This document shows, piece after piece, positions 1 through 9,582 of a stretch of 57,186 nucleotides of DNA; position 1 is the first letter of the stretch, and each line of letters starts with the position of its first letter. The position numbers and the translations under genes are program-made. A model generated the notes under the pieces. That model saw only the letters and a list, made by a program, of their open reading frames with translations. It was not told where the DNA came from and did not search any database. Source of the stretch: an uncultured Bacteroidales bacterium (GTDB lineage: Bacteria > Bacteroidota > Bacteroidia > Bacteroidales > FEN-979); NCBI GenBank assembly GCA_903875045.1, contig CAIQUS010000161.1, positions 1-57,186 on the forward strand, given 5' to 3'.

Positions 1-133
1 CCGTTTGTTTATCAACTTTTAAAATAATATTTGTTAGTATGTGCTGGATTTCAAAAAGTCAAAATTTCAACTTCAAATCACCCTGTTCATTACTGCAAAT
101 AAATGTTAATAACGCTTATTTTTTAACCACTGA

Positions 134-1378
134 TTAGTTACCATTGTTTTTATTTCAAAGGAAAACCGAACGTACGATGAGATATTCGGACAACTTTCCA
201 AAAGCGATGGTGACGCTTCCCTTGCACGGTATGGCAAAGATGTGAGTTTTTTCAACAAAGACCATTCGCGGCACGTGGAAAAAACCACAGTGATGCCAAA
301 TCACCTGAAACTGGCCGCCCGGTTTGCGTTGGCCGATAATTTTTACGTTGATTCAGATGTTTCTGCCGACGGGCACCGGTGGCTGGTGAACACCTATCCC
401 AACGAATGGATAGAAGCAATCACTCCTGCGAGTTATGGTAACAACCGTAACTATCGTCCGGCCTCAAAAGCACCCGGAAGCCTGGGCATGACCGGATCGG
501 CCGGCGCGATTTATCCGGAGGATTACAATGAAGCAGGCTCGATGTGGGAGCATCTTGACCGCCATGGTGTTGATTTTTTCAATTTCGGGTTTGGGGTGAT
601 GTTCGACCCCGCTTTCTATGCCGACTCCTTCAAACAGTTCGGCATACGGTATTTTGCCAATTACCCGATGCCGGCACCCATGTTTTCAAAGACATCCAAA
701 AGTTATGTCACCTACAACATGGCTATCCCGGATCAGTTCAGGGTAAGCCAGTTCATCAAGGAGTTCGATGAAAAATGGACCGGGCCCGGCAGGGATTTGC
801 CGAAGATGCTCACAGTCATCCTTCCAAACGACCACGGTGCAGGTGAACGTCCGGATGCAGGTTACCCTTTCCGGGAAAGCTACATGGCCGACAATGACCT
901 CGCCGTTGGCCGCATCGTGGAATTTCTTTCCCATACTCCTTATTGGAAGAACATGGCCATTGTGATCACCGAAGATGATGCCCAGAATGGCGTGGATCAT
1001 GTGGATGCTCACCGGAGCGTGCTGATGGTCATTTCGCCATATTCCAAAAAGGATTACGTGGGCAAGGTTCACTACAGTTTTGGAAGTATCTTCAAAACCT
1101 TCTGGAACCTGCTGGGGTTGCCTTACCTGAACCAATACGATGCCGGGGCAACCGATCTTTCCGATATGTTCACCGGGACACCTGATTTCACACCATACGA
1201 AGCATTGCCATCTGATATAATGGTTTTTGATCCGCAGAAAGCTTTGACACCGCTGGATGAAAAGTTTGACTGGAAGGCGCTGTCCACCTCCCCTGACCTT
1301 GACAATCCGCGGGATATGCCCGAAGATCAGAAGGAAAAGGAGGAATACCGAACGGGGGATCAGAAGAGACGCGATTAA
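134..1378 (+). pseudogene. 5'-truncated phosphoesterase (AcpA / YncE-fused alkaline phosphatase family)
   Basis: The frame encodes the C-terminal phosphoesterase domain found in bacterial acid phosphatase/phospholipase C-like proteins, often fused behind a YVTN beta-propeller. Family landmarks are visible: KENRTYDEIFGQL near 158-196, SADGHRW near 365, and the metal-site stretch EDDAQNGVDHVDAHR near 970-1015. The open frame runs back only to a TGA at 131-133, just upstream of the KENRTYDE motif, and holds no ATG or GTG before it. The first usable start is the GTG at 242, which lies inside the conserved domain and would drop KENRTYDE. The upstream 130 bases are AT-rich and show no matching coding sequence in other frames. 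The gene has therefore lost its 5' part and probably makes no active enzyme. The last residues (QKRRD) are encoded by a palindrome, so the 3' end may also be altered. Family assignment is confident; pseudogene status is an inference from the missing start. Confidence 0.75.
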
Positions 1379-1392
1379 TCGCGTCTCTTCTG
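1361..1392. repeat. Perfect 32-bp palindrome over the stop codon
   Basis: The sequence starts CAGAAGAGACGCGATT and its second half is the exact reverse complement, with no spacer. It includes the TAA stop of the phosphoesterase remnant. No T-run follows, so it is not a classical rho-independent terminator. It resembles dispersed intergenic palindromes. Confidence 0.85.
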
Positions 1393-1716
1393 GCAATCTC
1401 GTTTTCACGACCACATTATCAGAAATGAGGAGGAATATTTACGCATTTGCCATTATATCGAAACGAATCCTGACAATTGGGAAAATGACAAAATTTGTTT
1501 GACCGGCCCCGGATTCACTGGCCACTATGAGCATGGTGCGTGAGCATTTTGTTGTACAATTTTCAAACATTTAATATTCCCTTAATATTCATCAATAAAT
1601 AATAACCGATTTTTGCAGAGGTACGACATCCCTTCGAAATGGTTTGTTCCGGGTTTGTACAAAGAACTATCTTATCTTTACAGTTTCACCTGAATTCATG
1701 GATTAATCATGTTAGA
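1393..1716. other. Intergenic region, no convincing gene
   Basis: This stretch separates the pseudogene palindrome from the next gene. The second half is AT-rich, and GATTTTTG near 1610 is one base off the Bacteroidota -7 consensus TAnnTTTG, so a promoter here is possible but weak. Short open frames across it show no recognisable protein. Confidence 0.5.
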
Positions 1717-2172
1717 ATGAAACGGAAAAAGAGAAAATCAGAAAAAAAAAGTGGAAAAAAGCTGGTCGAAAAGGCAGGTTTGGCCATGAAACATGAATTT
1801 TACCTGGAGGCCTCCCTGATCATTTCGTATCTGATGGAACGAAAGTTGAAAAAGGTGCGCCAGAAAATTGAAAAACAAACAATAAATCCCGGATTTACCC
1901 TTGACCAATCGATCAGACGGGTAAAATTTTTACTGCTCAGCTCAAATCAAACTGAGTTGACAGAACGTTTCAGCATTGTATTCATCGATGAAATCCGCAA
2001 CTGGAAAAATCAGCGCAATGAAGTGTTCAGGGACATCACAGAGAGAAATGTTTCGCATGCCAGGATGGAGCGGCTGGCCACCGAAGGGGTAAAACTGTAC
2101 AAAACATTGAACAATGCCGCAAAATTGGCAAAACCGACCATTGGTCTGTCTGAAGGCGAAGCCGGGGGTTGA
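1717..2172 (+). CDS. Hypothetical basic helical protein, 151 aa
   Basis: I do not recognise a named family. The protein begins with a very basic run (MKRKKRKSEKKSGKK) and is otherwise predicted to be helical. Its core (EASLIISYLMERKLKK, then FIDEIRNWKNQRNEVFRDI) has the look of HEPN-like or DUF4145-like small helical proteins, but no RX4-6H signature of an active HEPN nuclease is clear. The ATG at 1717 is preferred over an ATG at 1639, because the extra 26 residues are low in coding character. It ends 15 bases before the CHAD-domain gene on the same strand, so the two are probably co-transcribed, which is the only functional hint. Confidence 0.6.
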   Translation: MKRKKRKSEKKSGKKLVEKAGLAMKHEFYLEASLIISYLMERKLKKVRQKIEKQTINPGFTLDQSIRRVKFLLLSSNQTELTERFSIVFIDEIRNWKNQRNEVFRDITERNVSHARMERLATEGVKLYKTLNNAAKLAKPTIGLSEGEAGG

Positions 2173-2187
2173 TAAAAACAGACATTT

Positions 2188-3048
2188 ATGAACAGGGAAG
2201 AGATTGGCGTATTTCTATTTCGTTTTTATCGCAAAAGGACGACCTCCTTCCTGGCAAACATTTACAAAGCCAGTATTACCGGCGAGTCAAAGGATATTCA
2301 CCGGGCGAGGCTGGATGTAAAAAAAATATTTGCGTTGTATGGCCTGTTTGAAATGGTGGCCCCTTCGGCGTTCAAACATCAGGGGGGATATAAATTATTC
2401 AGGCCGTTGTACCGGCAAGCCGGGAAAATTCGTGAAATACAGGTGAATTACCTTTTGCTCAACGCTCAGCAACCCCCGGATGCTGACTATACCTCCTTTG
2501 TTTTGTGGCTGAGGGATGAAGAGAGGAGAGCCATTTATAAATACCTTCAGCTGGTTAAGAAATTCAGGGAATCAGAATTAACGGACACTGAAAAACTGAT
2601 TCAAAAAATTTGTCACAGCAGTTCCATTTTCAAACTGCGGTCAAAAACAGAAGCTTATATCAAAAGCAAGGCGGCCATTGTGAAAGATCTCCAGTTATCG
2701 GAGCCCGGAGACAAGGAAATTCACAAGATCCGGCAGCAGTTGAAATCCATGTCGACCATCGCAACCCTTGTATATTCCATCAAGCCGGGAAAACATCTTG
2801 ATCTCCTTGTTACATCGTTTAATAAAACTGAAATGATGATCGGCGACTGGCATGACCGGGTTGTGCTGAAGGAGGCCATCGAACGGTTTTTGTCGGGGAA
2901 TACCCTTGATTTGACGGAATCCTCTGCAGAATTGAATTCTTTAAACCTGCTTAAACAGGGTCTTATTGATTACAATCTGAACCTGGTTCAGCATTTCATG
3001 CCGGAGGTAAATGGTATTGTGGAGGCTATATTGACGAAGGAAAGTTAA
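2188..3048 (+). CDS. CHAD-domain protein
   Basis: CHAD domains are helical bundles with conserved histidines and basic residues that bind inorganic polyphosphate. Two half-repeats can be seen. One begins near residue 36 with IHRARLDVKKIF, the other near residue 176 with EIHKIRQQLKSM, each with the expected H-x-x-R pattern, followed by GDWHDRVVL near residue 220. The length of 286 aa fits a lone CHAD domain, with no fused CYTH triphosphatase domain. There is no signal peptide, so it should be cytoplasmic. It lies directly downstream of a small helical protein and upstream of a repeat-rich gap. A polyphosphate-binding role is known for the family; any link to the phosphate genes at 38-44 kb is only suggestive. 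Confidence 0.75.
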   Translation: MNREEIGVFLFRFYRKRTTSFLANIYKASITGESKDIHRARLDVKKIFALYGLFEMVAPSAFKHQGGYKLFRPLYRQAGKIREIQVNYLLLNAQQPPDADYTSFVLWLRDEERRAIYKYLQLVKKFRESELTDTEKLIQKICHSSSIFKLRSKTEAYIKSKAAIVKDLQLSEPGDKEIHKIRQQLKSMSTIATLVYSIKPGKHLDLLVTSFNKTEMMIGDWHDRVVLKEAIERFLSGNTLDLTESSAELNSLNLLKQGLIDYNLNLVQHFMPEVNGIVEAILTKES

Positions 3049-3189
3049 CCTTTAAGAAACTCCCGTATTTTCCTATCGCGCCTCAGTTGGAACCTTCCGG
3101 ACGAGTACGCATGCTCCTGCGGGAGCCTGGAACATGGGCTTCAACAGTACAGGCAGCGACATAACAATCAACAACACATGGATTACATT

Positions 3190-3366
3190 TGCTGACAGGT
3201 TTTTTAAACACTGACAGGTCTTCCAGACACTGTCAGGTTTAGCGGGCACTCATACCTGTCAGTGTCTTTGGACCTGACAGTGTATGACTCCGTCCAGACA
3301 CTGTCAGGTTTAGCGGGCACTCATACCTGTCAGTGTCTGGAAGACCTGACAGTGTATGACTCCGTT
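3190..3366. repeat. Tandem 71-72 bp unit with nested inverted repeats
   Basis: Two nearly identical units run from 3223 to 3293 and from 3294 to 3365. Each contains ACACTGTCAGG and its complement CCTGTCAGTGT, so the RNA could form alternating strong hairpins. A partial copy of the same motif sits at 3191-3220. No protein-coding explanation was found. Confidence 0.85.
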
Positions 3367-3621
3367 CAATAGCGGGCTCTGGATATTAAGCACAGTTGCA
3401 CCAGAGAAGAAGAAGAAGAAGATCGAATTCACTGCATCGGCCGGATTTGATTTCTTTTCCGGTATATCCGCTATTCTCCCTGAAGAAAAGTGGGAATCAA
3501 TCCCGGAGAGTCTTGCAACATCAATTGTCATGGTTCAGGTGTACAAAAACATGGTATAACCCCTGACAAGTATTTAACAGTTTCTTAATATTTGATCCGT
3601 GCAAATGGAAAGCTGAAATTT

Positions 3622-3629
3622 TAACTTTG
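3622..3629 (+). promoter_or_regulatory. Bacteroidota -7 element (TAACTTTG)
   Basis: TAACTTTG matches TAnnTTTG of the Bacteroidota primary sigma factor. It lies about 150 bases before the secreted giant. The nearest upstream TTTG is at 3591, which is further away than the usual -33 spacing, so only the -7 box is claimed. Confidence 0.5.
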
Positions 3630-3778
3630 CACCCCGCAATAAAAATGAATGGCGAACAATGAGATACTTAAAAAGGTATTATCTTTATCGCTTTATTGGG
3701 GACAATTCCATTATTTAGCCATTTTTGCCAACCTTAGTTCGATATTCAACCAAATTTTAACACATAAAACCTGCATTT

Positions 3779-6700
3779 ATGAATAAAAATACTACGATCT
3801 TCAAAACGACTTTTGCCTCGCTGGCGCTTATAGTCATGTTGCTTGTGCCTGGGATGGGGTGGGGGCAAACTTCAAGTTATCTTGGTCTTGATGGTGGATT
3901 TGAAGGTAGCGCTACAATTGATAATACACCTACAGGAGCTAATGTGCCTGTTGCAGGTAAATGGTCAAAAGCCAATGGATTTATAACCATAGCAAATGAG
4001 ACAACAACTGTCAGAAGTGGAGTAAACTCCCTAAAAGTGTCCTCTTCCACCTCCAGTACCAGCCGTATTTGGTCTCCTTTAGTGACAATTTCTGCCTCAA
4101 CCACTAAATGGGTTGTGCAGTATTACCGCCGAGCTACAAGTTTAACGGCCTGTGTTCAAAATCAGACGTACAATTACAGAGGCACAACAGAAGCAGGAAA
4201 TGGTTCATATTCTACTGTTGCTGCGATTAATACATGGGAAAAAGTTACCTATGCTCCAACTGCAACTGCTTCGGCTACCCAGGGTGCAGCTGGTCTATTA
4301 GGAAAAATGATGACAACAGCCGGTGATACCTATTATGATGATTTCTGCCTTTACGAATCAGCAACAGGAGTAGATACCGGGATACCAGATCCTCCAACGG
4401 CCTCATCTGTGACTCCAGCCTCTGCAACCACACTCACGGTCAGTTGGACAGCTCCAGTAACTGGTGTAGACGGTGGTGGTTATTTAGTTGTGAGGGGTTT
4501 AAGTGATCCCACCACTGCACCACTTGTCAACGGTATTTATGCGGTTACCAATACCGTTGCGGCTGGAATGACAGTTGTGTATAGGGGTACGGGTACAAGT
4601 TTTGTTGATGCCGGTCTAACCACAGGAACACTTTATTACTACCGCATTTACACCTTTGATAAAGCATATAACTATTCTTCAGCACTGACTGGTTCCGGAA
4701 CACCTTCTGGTAGTAGTATCGCCCCAACCGTCACCACCCAGGCTGTTAATCCCATCGGTGTCACCACAGCTACGGGCAATGGTACTATTACCGCAACAGG
4801 AGGTGAAAATGCTCACACCAGAGGTGTCTGCTGGGTCCTTTATTCAAATGTTTCAGATCCAACAACAAGTGATGCCAATGCAGAGGAGACCGGAGGGTCA
4901 TTCGGAGCAGTCACCTTTACAGAGAGTATGACTTCCAACCTTGCCGCCGAAACAAGATATAAACTTAAAGCATACGCGATAAATACCATCGAGACAGGTT
5001 ACGGATCGCTGGTCGATTTCTGGACACGCTCCACAGAACCATCTGCCCATTCCTCCACTTTTTCAAATTCAATCGTATCACAGGTCCAGATTGACCTTTC
5101 ATTCGATGCGGCAAGTACCATCGCCAATGCGGATGGCTATATTATCCTGAAAAAAACCGGATCTGCACCCACAGGAACTCCTACTGATGGAAATGCATAT
5201 TCGGTTGGTACTACCATCGGTGATGGAACAGTTGCCGCCATTGTGGCCAGCACCTCTGCCACCTCGGCCAACATCACAGGGCTGACTGCCGGCACATCTT
5301 ACTTCTTTACGATAATGCCCTATAACTACAATGGTGCGAACAACGAAACCTACAATTATAAAACCGATGGATCCATCCCTTCCACAAATGGAACAACCGC
5401 TGCTCCTTTAGACGCTACATCCGAAGTATCCGGCCCTGCATTGGGAGGTCAGCCCAATCCGGTGCTGATTTCTTCCCTGGTTACAACCGATGCAGCAGCA
5501 GTCCGCGGGTTTGATATGGATGTGTATGACTATGGTACTGACGGGCAACCCACCAAGATTACCCAGGTTACCATCAAAGCCGGAACCGGCAACACAGCAA
5601 ACTGGTTGAATACGATTCAGGGGGTGAAATTATCAATAAATGGAGGAACTTCCTTTGCAACCATTGGAACTCCAACGATCACCGCTTCTTCCATCGTTAT
5701 CCCGATCACTTCGGGAAATTTGAATATTCCGGATGCAGATGCAAAGACACTCTCAATGTTCATCTATTTAAAATCGTCAGGGTTAACAGACAATCAGGTA
5801 TTTGAATTCAAGGTAGATGCTACCGCATCTTCACATGGCTTTACGGCTGATCTCACAGGTTCTACCTTTTTGGCCACTTTTGCATCGGCACCGGTTTCAA
5901 ACCAGATATTGATTGACGTGGTGGCAACGAAACTGAAACTTGTACAGCAGCCATCACCTGCAATCATTAATGCAACAATGTCACCTGCTGTTACTGTTGA
6001 ATCCACTGATGCCAACAACAATCGTGATTTGAATAAATCAGGCTCGGTGGCTTTGGCTTCAACAGGCACCATGACAGGACCCGTTACCGCATCTCTTACA
6101 TCCGGGTTTGGAACCTTTGGGAATATTGTGCATACCGCTGCCGGAACCGGACTGACCCTTACTGCTTCTCTGAGTGGATTAACTGATGCGGTAAGTAGTA
6201 CGTTTAACATATCTCTTGTTCCTGCCCTGACAGAACTTGTGGTACCGCAATATTTCGGCAGTAAAACCGCTGCTAGTGCAAACAATGCACGCACTCCGAT
6301 TGCTGTTTGTCTTCAAATTGACAACCTTAACCCCAGTACTGCCTATGATATAAAGGCTGGTTTAGCGTTGACATCAGAAGCGAGTACCTCTTTTGGTGCA
6401 GGTAATTTTTGGTCAACATCTTTTAGTACTACTTCCATTTCTAATGCTTTTACTACAAATGGCTCCGGGAGCAGTGGTCCTTTCTGGGTATTTATTCAGC
6501 CTACAGGTAATGCTTCGCGATTCGATGCCGGTCAGGTTCATGATTTAAGAATCGGTTATATTGCCAACGGCGGAACAATGCCAGCCTCCCCGAATTTTGT
6601 CGGTGCTAAAACCCTCACTGCCCTGGATATTGCAACAACGGCAAGAACCCCGGCAACCACCGATGATGGTGCTTTTATAAAAGGAACGGCAAACGTTGGC

Positions 6701-8617
6701 GCAACTGGTAAATATATTTTGCTGTATGATAATGAAAGTGGAACAGGAAACCCCTTATTTGCCTATCAGATAAGGAGTGCTACAGCCACAAGTACAACGC
6801 AAACTGACCTGCCGGCATCACTGAACGATATATACCTGCAAAGTGGAACAAGTGCTATTGGTGATTATCCTGCAGTGATACCTATTGGCGCAAACAATTC
6901 AAATGGAGTGCGTCGTATAGAAGCCCGTAACGCAGATAACACTATATACTCCTATAATACCGATCCTGACGGCATCTGGAGCAGCGGTGCAAATACAACA
7001 ACTGTTTTAAGAAGAGGTGTTGTCACTCTCACGAATCAGGATGCTCCGGTTTATCCGACAATCTGGAATGGTACAACCTGGGATAATGGTGATCCTTCTG
7101 CCACAAAAAATGCCATTATCAACGACAATTTATCTCTAAGTAACGACCTGACTTCCTGTGGCCTCATCATCAATTCAGGAAAAGTATTGACAGTCAATTC
7201 AGGAAGAAATGTCACCGTCACCGGTACCCTCACCAACTCCGCTACAGCTACCGGTCTGGTGATCGAATCGGGTGGTTCGTTGCTGAACAATACCGCGGGG
7301 GTTACGGCTACCGTTAAGCGTGATATCCCTTCCGACAGCAAATGGCATTTCCTCTCTTCGCCCGTGGCAGGCCAAATCATGATGGATGGCAACTTCGCCC
7401 CGGCTGTTTTTAACTCCTCCACAGGCGCCACCTACGATTTCTTTCAATGGAGCGAACTTGTGGTACCCGGTGACCTGAACTGGATCAACCTGAAAAAAGT
7501 GGATTGGTCGGCCAACACCGCGTCGTTCGGAACGCCACCGCAATTTGCCTCCAACACCGGCTACCTGGTTGAATATCTTGGCACCTTTGGCGGAAGTACT
7601 ACGAAAGCGTTTGCAGGCACCCTCCATAGCGGCGATCAGTCAGTTACCCTGACAACAGGCGGCAACACCTGGAACCTGATCGGCAATCCCTTCTCCTCAG
7701 CGATCAACTGGGACAATGTTACCAAAACAAATATCGACGGAGGTTACTATTTTATTTACAATGAAGCAAAAGCCGGTGGTTCAGGTTATGAATTTTATGC
7801 CGACGTGACACATGCAAGCACCGGGGGCACCGGAAAAATCTCTGCCACCCAGGGGTTCTTTGTCAAAGCAACCGGCCCCTCGCTTACACTGCCTTATACC
7901 GCAAGGATCCATGACAACGGATGGTTGAAAAGCGAAGAAAGTCAGCCAGTTAACAGATTAAAAATCACACTTGGCAACGTGACCAATTTCGATGAGACCT
8001 TCATTATTTTTGAGACGGGAGGAAATGTGTCAAAAGCCACATTTGATGCCGATAAGATGTTCAGCCTCGACGGCAATGTACCACAGGTGTATACGGTGAA
8101 AGAGAATGGCCGGAAAACATGTTTTAATTCCATGCCGCTTTTCACGGAAGCTCTTGCCATTCCCGTTGGGTTGGCTATCCAGGCCGATGGAAGTTATACA
8201 TTCCGGTTATCCGGGCTTGAAACTTTTCCGACATTGCCTGGCATCGTGCTGGAAGACCTGAAAACCCATGCAACCCAGAACATGGCCCAAACGCCGGTAT
8301 ATGCATTTACTGCGGCCAAATCAGACGATCCGAATCGTTTTCTGCTCCGTTTTACCGGGAACATCGGCATTGGTGAGCAACCGGCAAAGGATGATTTCCG
8401 GTTTTACGTTTCGGATAATTCCTTGTTTGTGGCAAACAATGCCGGTAAAGACCAGGGAACCGTTTACGTTTACAACATGATGGGGCAACTTTTAGCACAA
8501 CAGAAACTCAGCGGCGAGGCGCTCACAACCCTCCGGCTGAACGCACCCACCGGCTACTATCTGGTAAAGGTAATAACCGATAACCAGGTATACTCGGGTA
8601 AGATATTTGTCAATTAG
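3779..8617 (+). CDS. T9SS-secreted multidomain protein with fibronectin III-like repeats
   Basis: This 1612-residue protein starts with a signal peptide (about residues 1-29, ending GMGWGQ) and ends with a type A T9SS sorting domain in the last 75 residues (VYVYNMMGQLLAQQKL, then GYYLVKVITDNQVYSGKIFVN without interruption). The first 170 residues look like a carbohydrate-binding beta-sandwich. Fibronectin III-like repeats follow between about 200 and 560, with typical YYYRIYTFD and SYFFTIMPYN strands. Next come lower-complexity beta domains, and from about 1100 a parallel-strand region with phrases such as LIINSGKVLTVNSG, common in Bacteroidota surface proteins. No catalytic domain was recognised, so it is probably a surface or matrix protein. 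It is long, monocistronic and preceded by a -7 box. The product should pass Sec and then the outer-membrane T9SS channel, with cleavage of the C-terminal domain. Confidence 0.85.
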   Translation: MNKNTTIFKTTFASLALIVMLLVPGMGWGQTSSYLGLDGGFEGSATIDNTPTGANVPVAGKWSKANGFITIANETTTVRSGVNSLKVSSSTSSTSRIWSPLVTISASTTKWVVQYYRRATSLTACVQNQTYNYRGTTEAGNGSYSTVAAINTWEKVTYAPTATASATQGAAGLLGKMMTTAGDTYYDDFCLYESATGVDTGIPDPPTASSVTPASATTLTVSWTAPVTGVDGGGYLVVRGLSDPTTAPLVNGIYAVTNTVAAGMTVVYRGTGTSFVDAGLTTGTLYYYRIYTFDKAYNYSSALTGSGTPSGSSIAPTVTTQAVNPIGVTTATGNGTITATGGENAHTRGVCWVLYSNVSDPTTSDANAEETGGSFGAVTFTESMTSNLAAETRYKLKAYAINTIETGYGSLVDFWTRSTEPSAHSSTFSNSIVSQVQIDLSFDAASTIANADGYIILKKTGSAPTGTPTDGNAYSVGTTIGDGTVAAIVASTSATSANITGLTAGTSYFFTIMPYNYNGANNETYNYKTDGSIPSTNGTTAAPLDATSEVSGPALGGQPNPVLISSLVTTDAAAVRGFDMDVYDYGTDGQPTKITQVTIKAGTGNTANWLNTIQGVKLSINGGTSFATIGTPTITASSIVIPITSGNLNIPDADAKTLSMFIYLKSSGLTDNQVFEFKVDATASSHGFTADLTGSTFLATFASAPVSNQILIDVVATKLKLVQQPSPAIINATMSPAVTVESTDANNNRDLNKSGSVALASTGTMTGPVTASLTSGFGTFGNIVHTAAGTGLTLTASLSGLTDAVSSTFNISLVPALTELVVPQYFGSKTAASANNARTPIAVCLQIDNLNPSTAYDIKAGLALTSEASTSFGAGNFWSTSFSTTSISNAFTTNGSGSSGPFWVFIQPTGNASRFDAGQVHDLRIGYIANGGTMPASPNFVGAKTLTALDIATTARTPATTDDGAFIKGTANVGATGKYILLYDNESGTGNPLFAYQIRSATATSTTQTDLPASLNDIYLQSGTSAIGDYPAVIPIGANNSNGVRRIEARNADNTIYSYNTDPDGIWSSGANTTTVLRRGVVTLTNQDAPVYPTIWNGTTWDNGDPSATKNAIINDNLSLSNDLTSCGLIINSGKVLTVNSGRNVTVTGTLTNSATATGLVIESGGSLLNNTAGVTATVKRDIPSDSKWHFLSSPVAGQIMMDGNFAPAVFNSSTGATYDFFQWSELVVPGDLNWINLKKVDWSANTASFGTPPQFASNTGYLVEYLGTFGGSTTKAFAGTLHSGDQSVTLTTGGNTWNLIGNPFSSAINWDNVTKTNIDGGYYFIYNEAKAGGSGYEFYADVTHASTGGTGKISATQGFFVKATGPSLTLPYTARIHDNGWLKSEESQPVNRLKITLGNVTNFDETFIIFETGGNVSKATFDADKMFSLDGNVPQVYTVKENGRKTCFNSMPLFTEALAIPVGLAIQADGSYTFRLSGLETFPTLPGIVLEDLKTHATQNMAQTPVYAFTAAKSDDPNRFLLRFTGNIGIGEQPAKDDFRFYVSDNSLFVANNAGKDQGTVYVYNMMGQLLAQQKLSGEALTTLRLNAPTGYYLVKVITDNQVYSGKIFVN

Positions 8618-8774
8618 CGTTTTGGATTTAATTCATATAAATCTCCCGGGCAAAAATTTAAACGAAGCAAATTGAAAGTTGAAACATTCTTTTCATCAAA
8701 GATGGATGACTTTCAAACGAAATCCGGTTAATCAGGATGCCGGAAATTAACTTCCCGGAATAGAAAAATATTGA

Positions 8775-8782
8775 TACTTTTG
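8775..8782 (+). promoter_or_regulatory. Bacteroidota -7 element (TACTTTTG)
   Basis: TACTTTTG matches TAnnTTTG and sits about 100 bases ahead of the sigma-like gene. It is the likely promoter for the conflict-type gene row that follows on the same strand. Confidence 0.5.
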
Positions 8783-8879
8783 TGGTAATGGATTTACAAA
8801 TGTTATAATATCCTTGTCCGGAAATTTATCAGACTATACAACAATACTACAACATTAACTTGTCGCATGTCCCTGTTTT

Positions 8880-9554
8880 ATGCATGACCCCGTTGATGAA
8901 ACAAAAAAATGCCTTCCAAACACAAATACCGAAGACCGTGAGATCGTGACCCGGATTGTTGAGGGGAACAGTTTACTTGCCGCACTTTTTCTGAAGCAAA
9001 AATGTGCAAAAATATTTGAGTATATCAAAGATACCCGGCTGGAAGACCTGGATCTCCAGGTTGATGATCTGGTCAGTGACTTTTTCATTTATCTTCAGGA
9101 AAACAACTGGGAAAAACTCCGCACATTTCGCTTTGAATCCAGGCTGCAAACCTGGATAAATGTTGTTGCCTCGCGTTATCTGTTGAAAAAATATGCCAGC
9201 GAACTGAAAGAAAGATCTAAAACAGGTGCTCAATTAGATAGCATTCCTTCATTTACAGATGAGGGTCACCACTACTCAACGGTTCGTTTTATTGTCGGTG
9301 TGGATGCAGGCGAACTGTTCCCGCATTCAGGAATTGAAGGACTCTATGAAATCATGGAAGACTGGCTCGAAAGGAGACCGGATCATGCCCTTGTCATCAC
9401 AGACATAAACCGTTTTCACGGGGTAAACGAAGAATTCAGGGTGCTTAATTTCGAAAATGGTCTTCCGGTAAAGCATACTTTCCCGTCAGACCGTTTTATG
9501 GATGCCTGGGATGACTCCGACTACTTTATGGTAATGGCAAAAAAGAAAGTTTAA
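8880..9554 (+). CDS. Sigma-70 region 2-like protein without region 4
   Basis: Residues about 20-108 resemble sigma factor region 2: a helix with LQVDDLVSDFFIYLQENNW, then KLRTFRFESRLQTWINVVASRYLLKKY, the pattern ECF-like sigma factors use for core binding and -10 recognition. The rest (about 110-224) has no visible helix-turn-helix region 4. Instead it reads RFIVGVDAGELFPHSG and ends in a motif-poor stretch with DRFMDAWDDSDYFMVMAKKK. It may be a divergent sigma factor that recruits polymerase through another surface, or a sigma-derived module reused in a conflict system. It is the first gene of a same-strand row, 28 bases before the SIR2-like/TIR gene, which suggests it regulates that row. 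The region 2 likeness is clear by eye; the function is inferred. Confidence 0.6.
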   Translation: MHDPVDETKKCLPNTNTEDREIVTRIVEGNSLLAALFLKQKCAKIFEYIKDTRLEDLDLQVDDLVSDFFIYLQENNWEKLRTFRFESRLQTWINVVASRYLLKKYASELKERSKTGAQLDSIPSFTDEGHHYSTVRFIVGVDAGELFPHSGIEGLYEIMEDWLERRPDHALVITDINRFHGVNEEFRVLNFENGLPVKHTFPSDRFMDAWDDSDYFMVMAKKKV

Positions 9555-9582
9555 CAGGATAACGAAAACAGGTTCATCAGAC

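Larger units (their letters stand above)
3049..3778. other. 730-bp gap between the CHAD gene and the secreted giant
   Basis: It holds the structured repeat at 3190-3366, a GAAGAAGAAGAAG run near 3405-3420, and a -7 promoter element at 3622. A 67-codon open frame at 3356-3559 starts inside the repeat and shows no family features, so I do not call it a gene. Confidence 0.6.

Noticed and set aside
1361-1392. Rho-independent terminator
   Set aside because: The palindrome has no loop and no T-run follows it.
686-1414. 242-codon minus-strand open frame
   Set aside because: It is the antisense shadow of the phosphoesterase remnant, whose plus-strand translation has clear family motifs.
3356-3559. 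67-codon plus-strand open frame after the tandem hairpin repeat
   Set aside because: It starts inside the repeat, passes through a GAA-repeat run and shows no family features, signal or partner.
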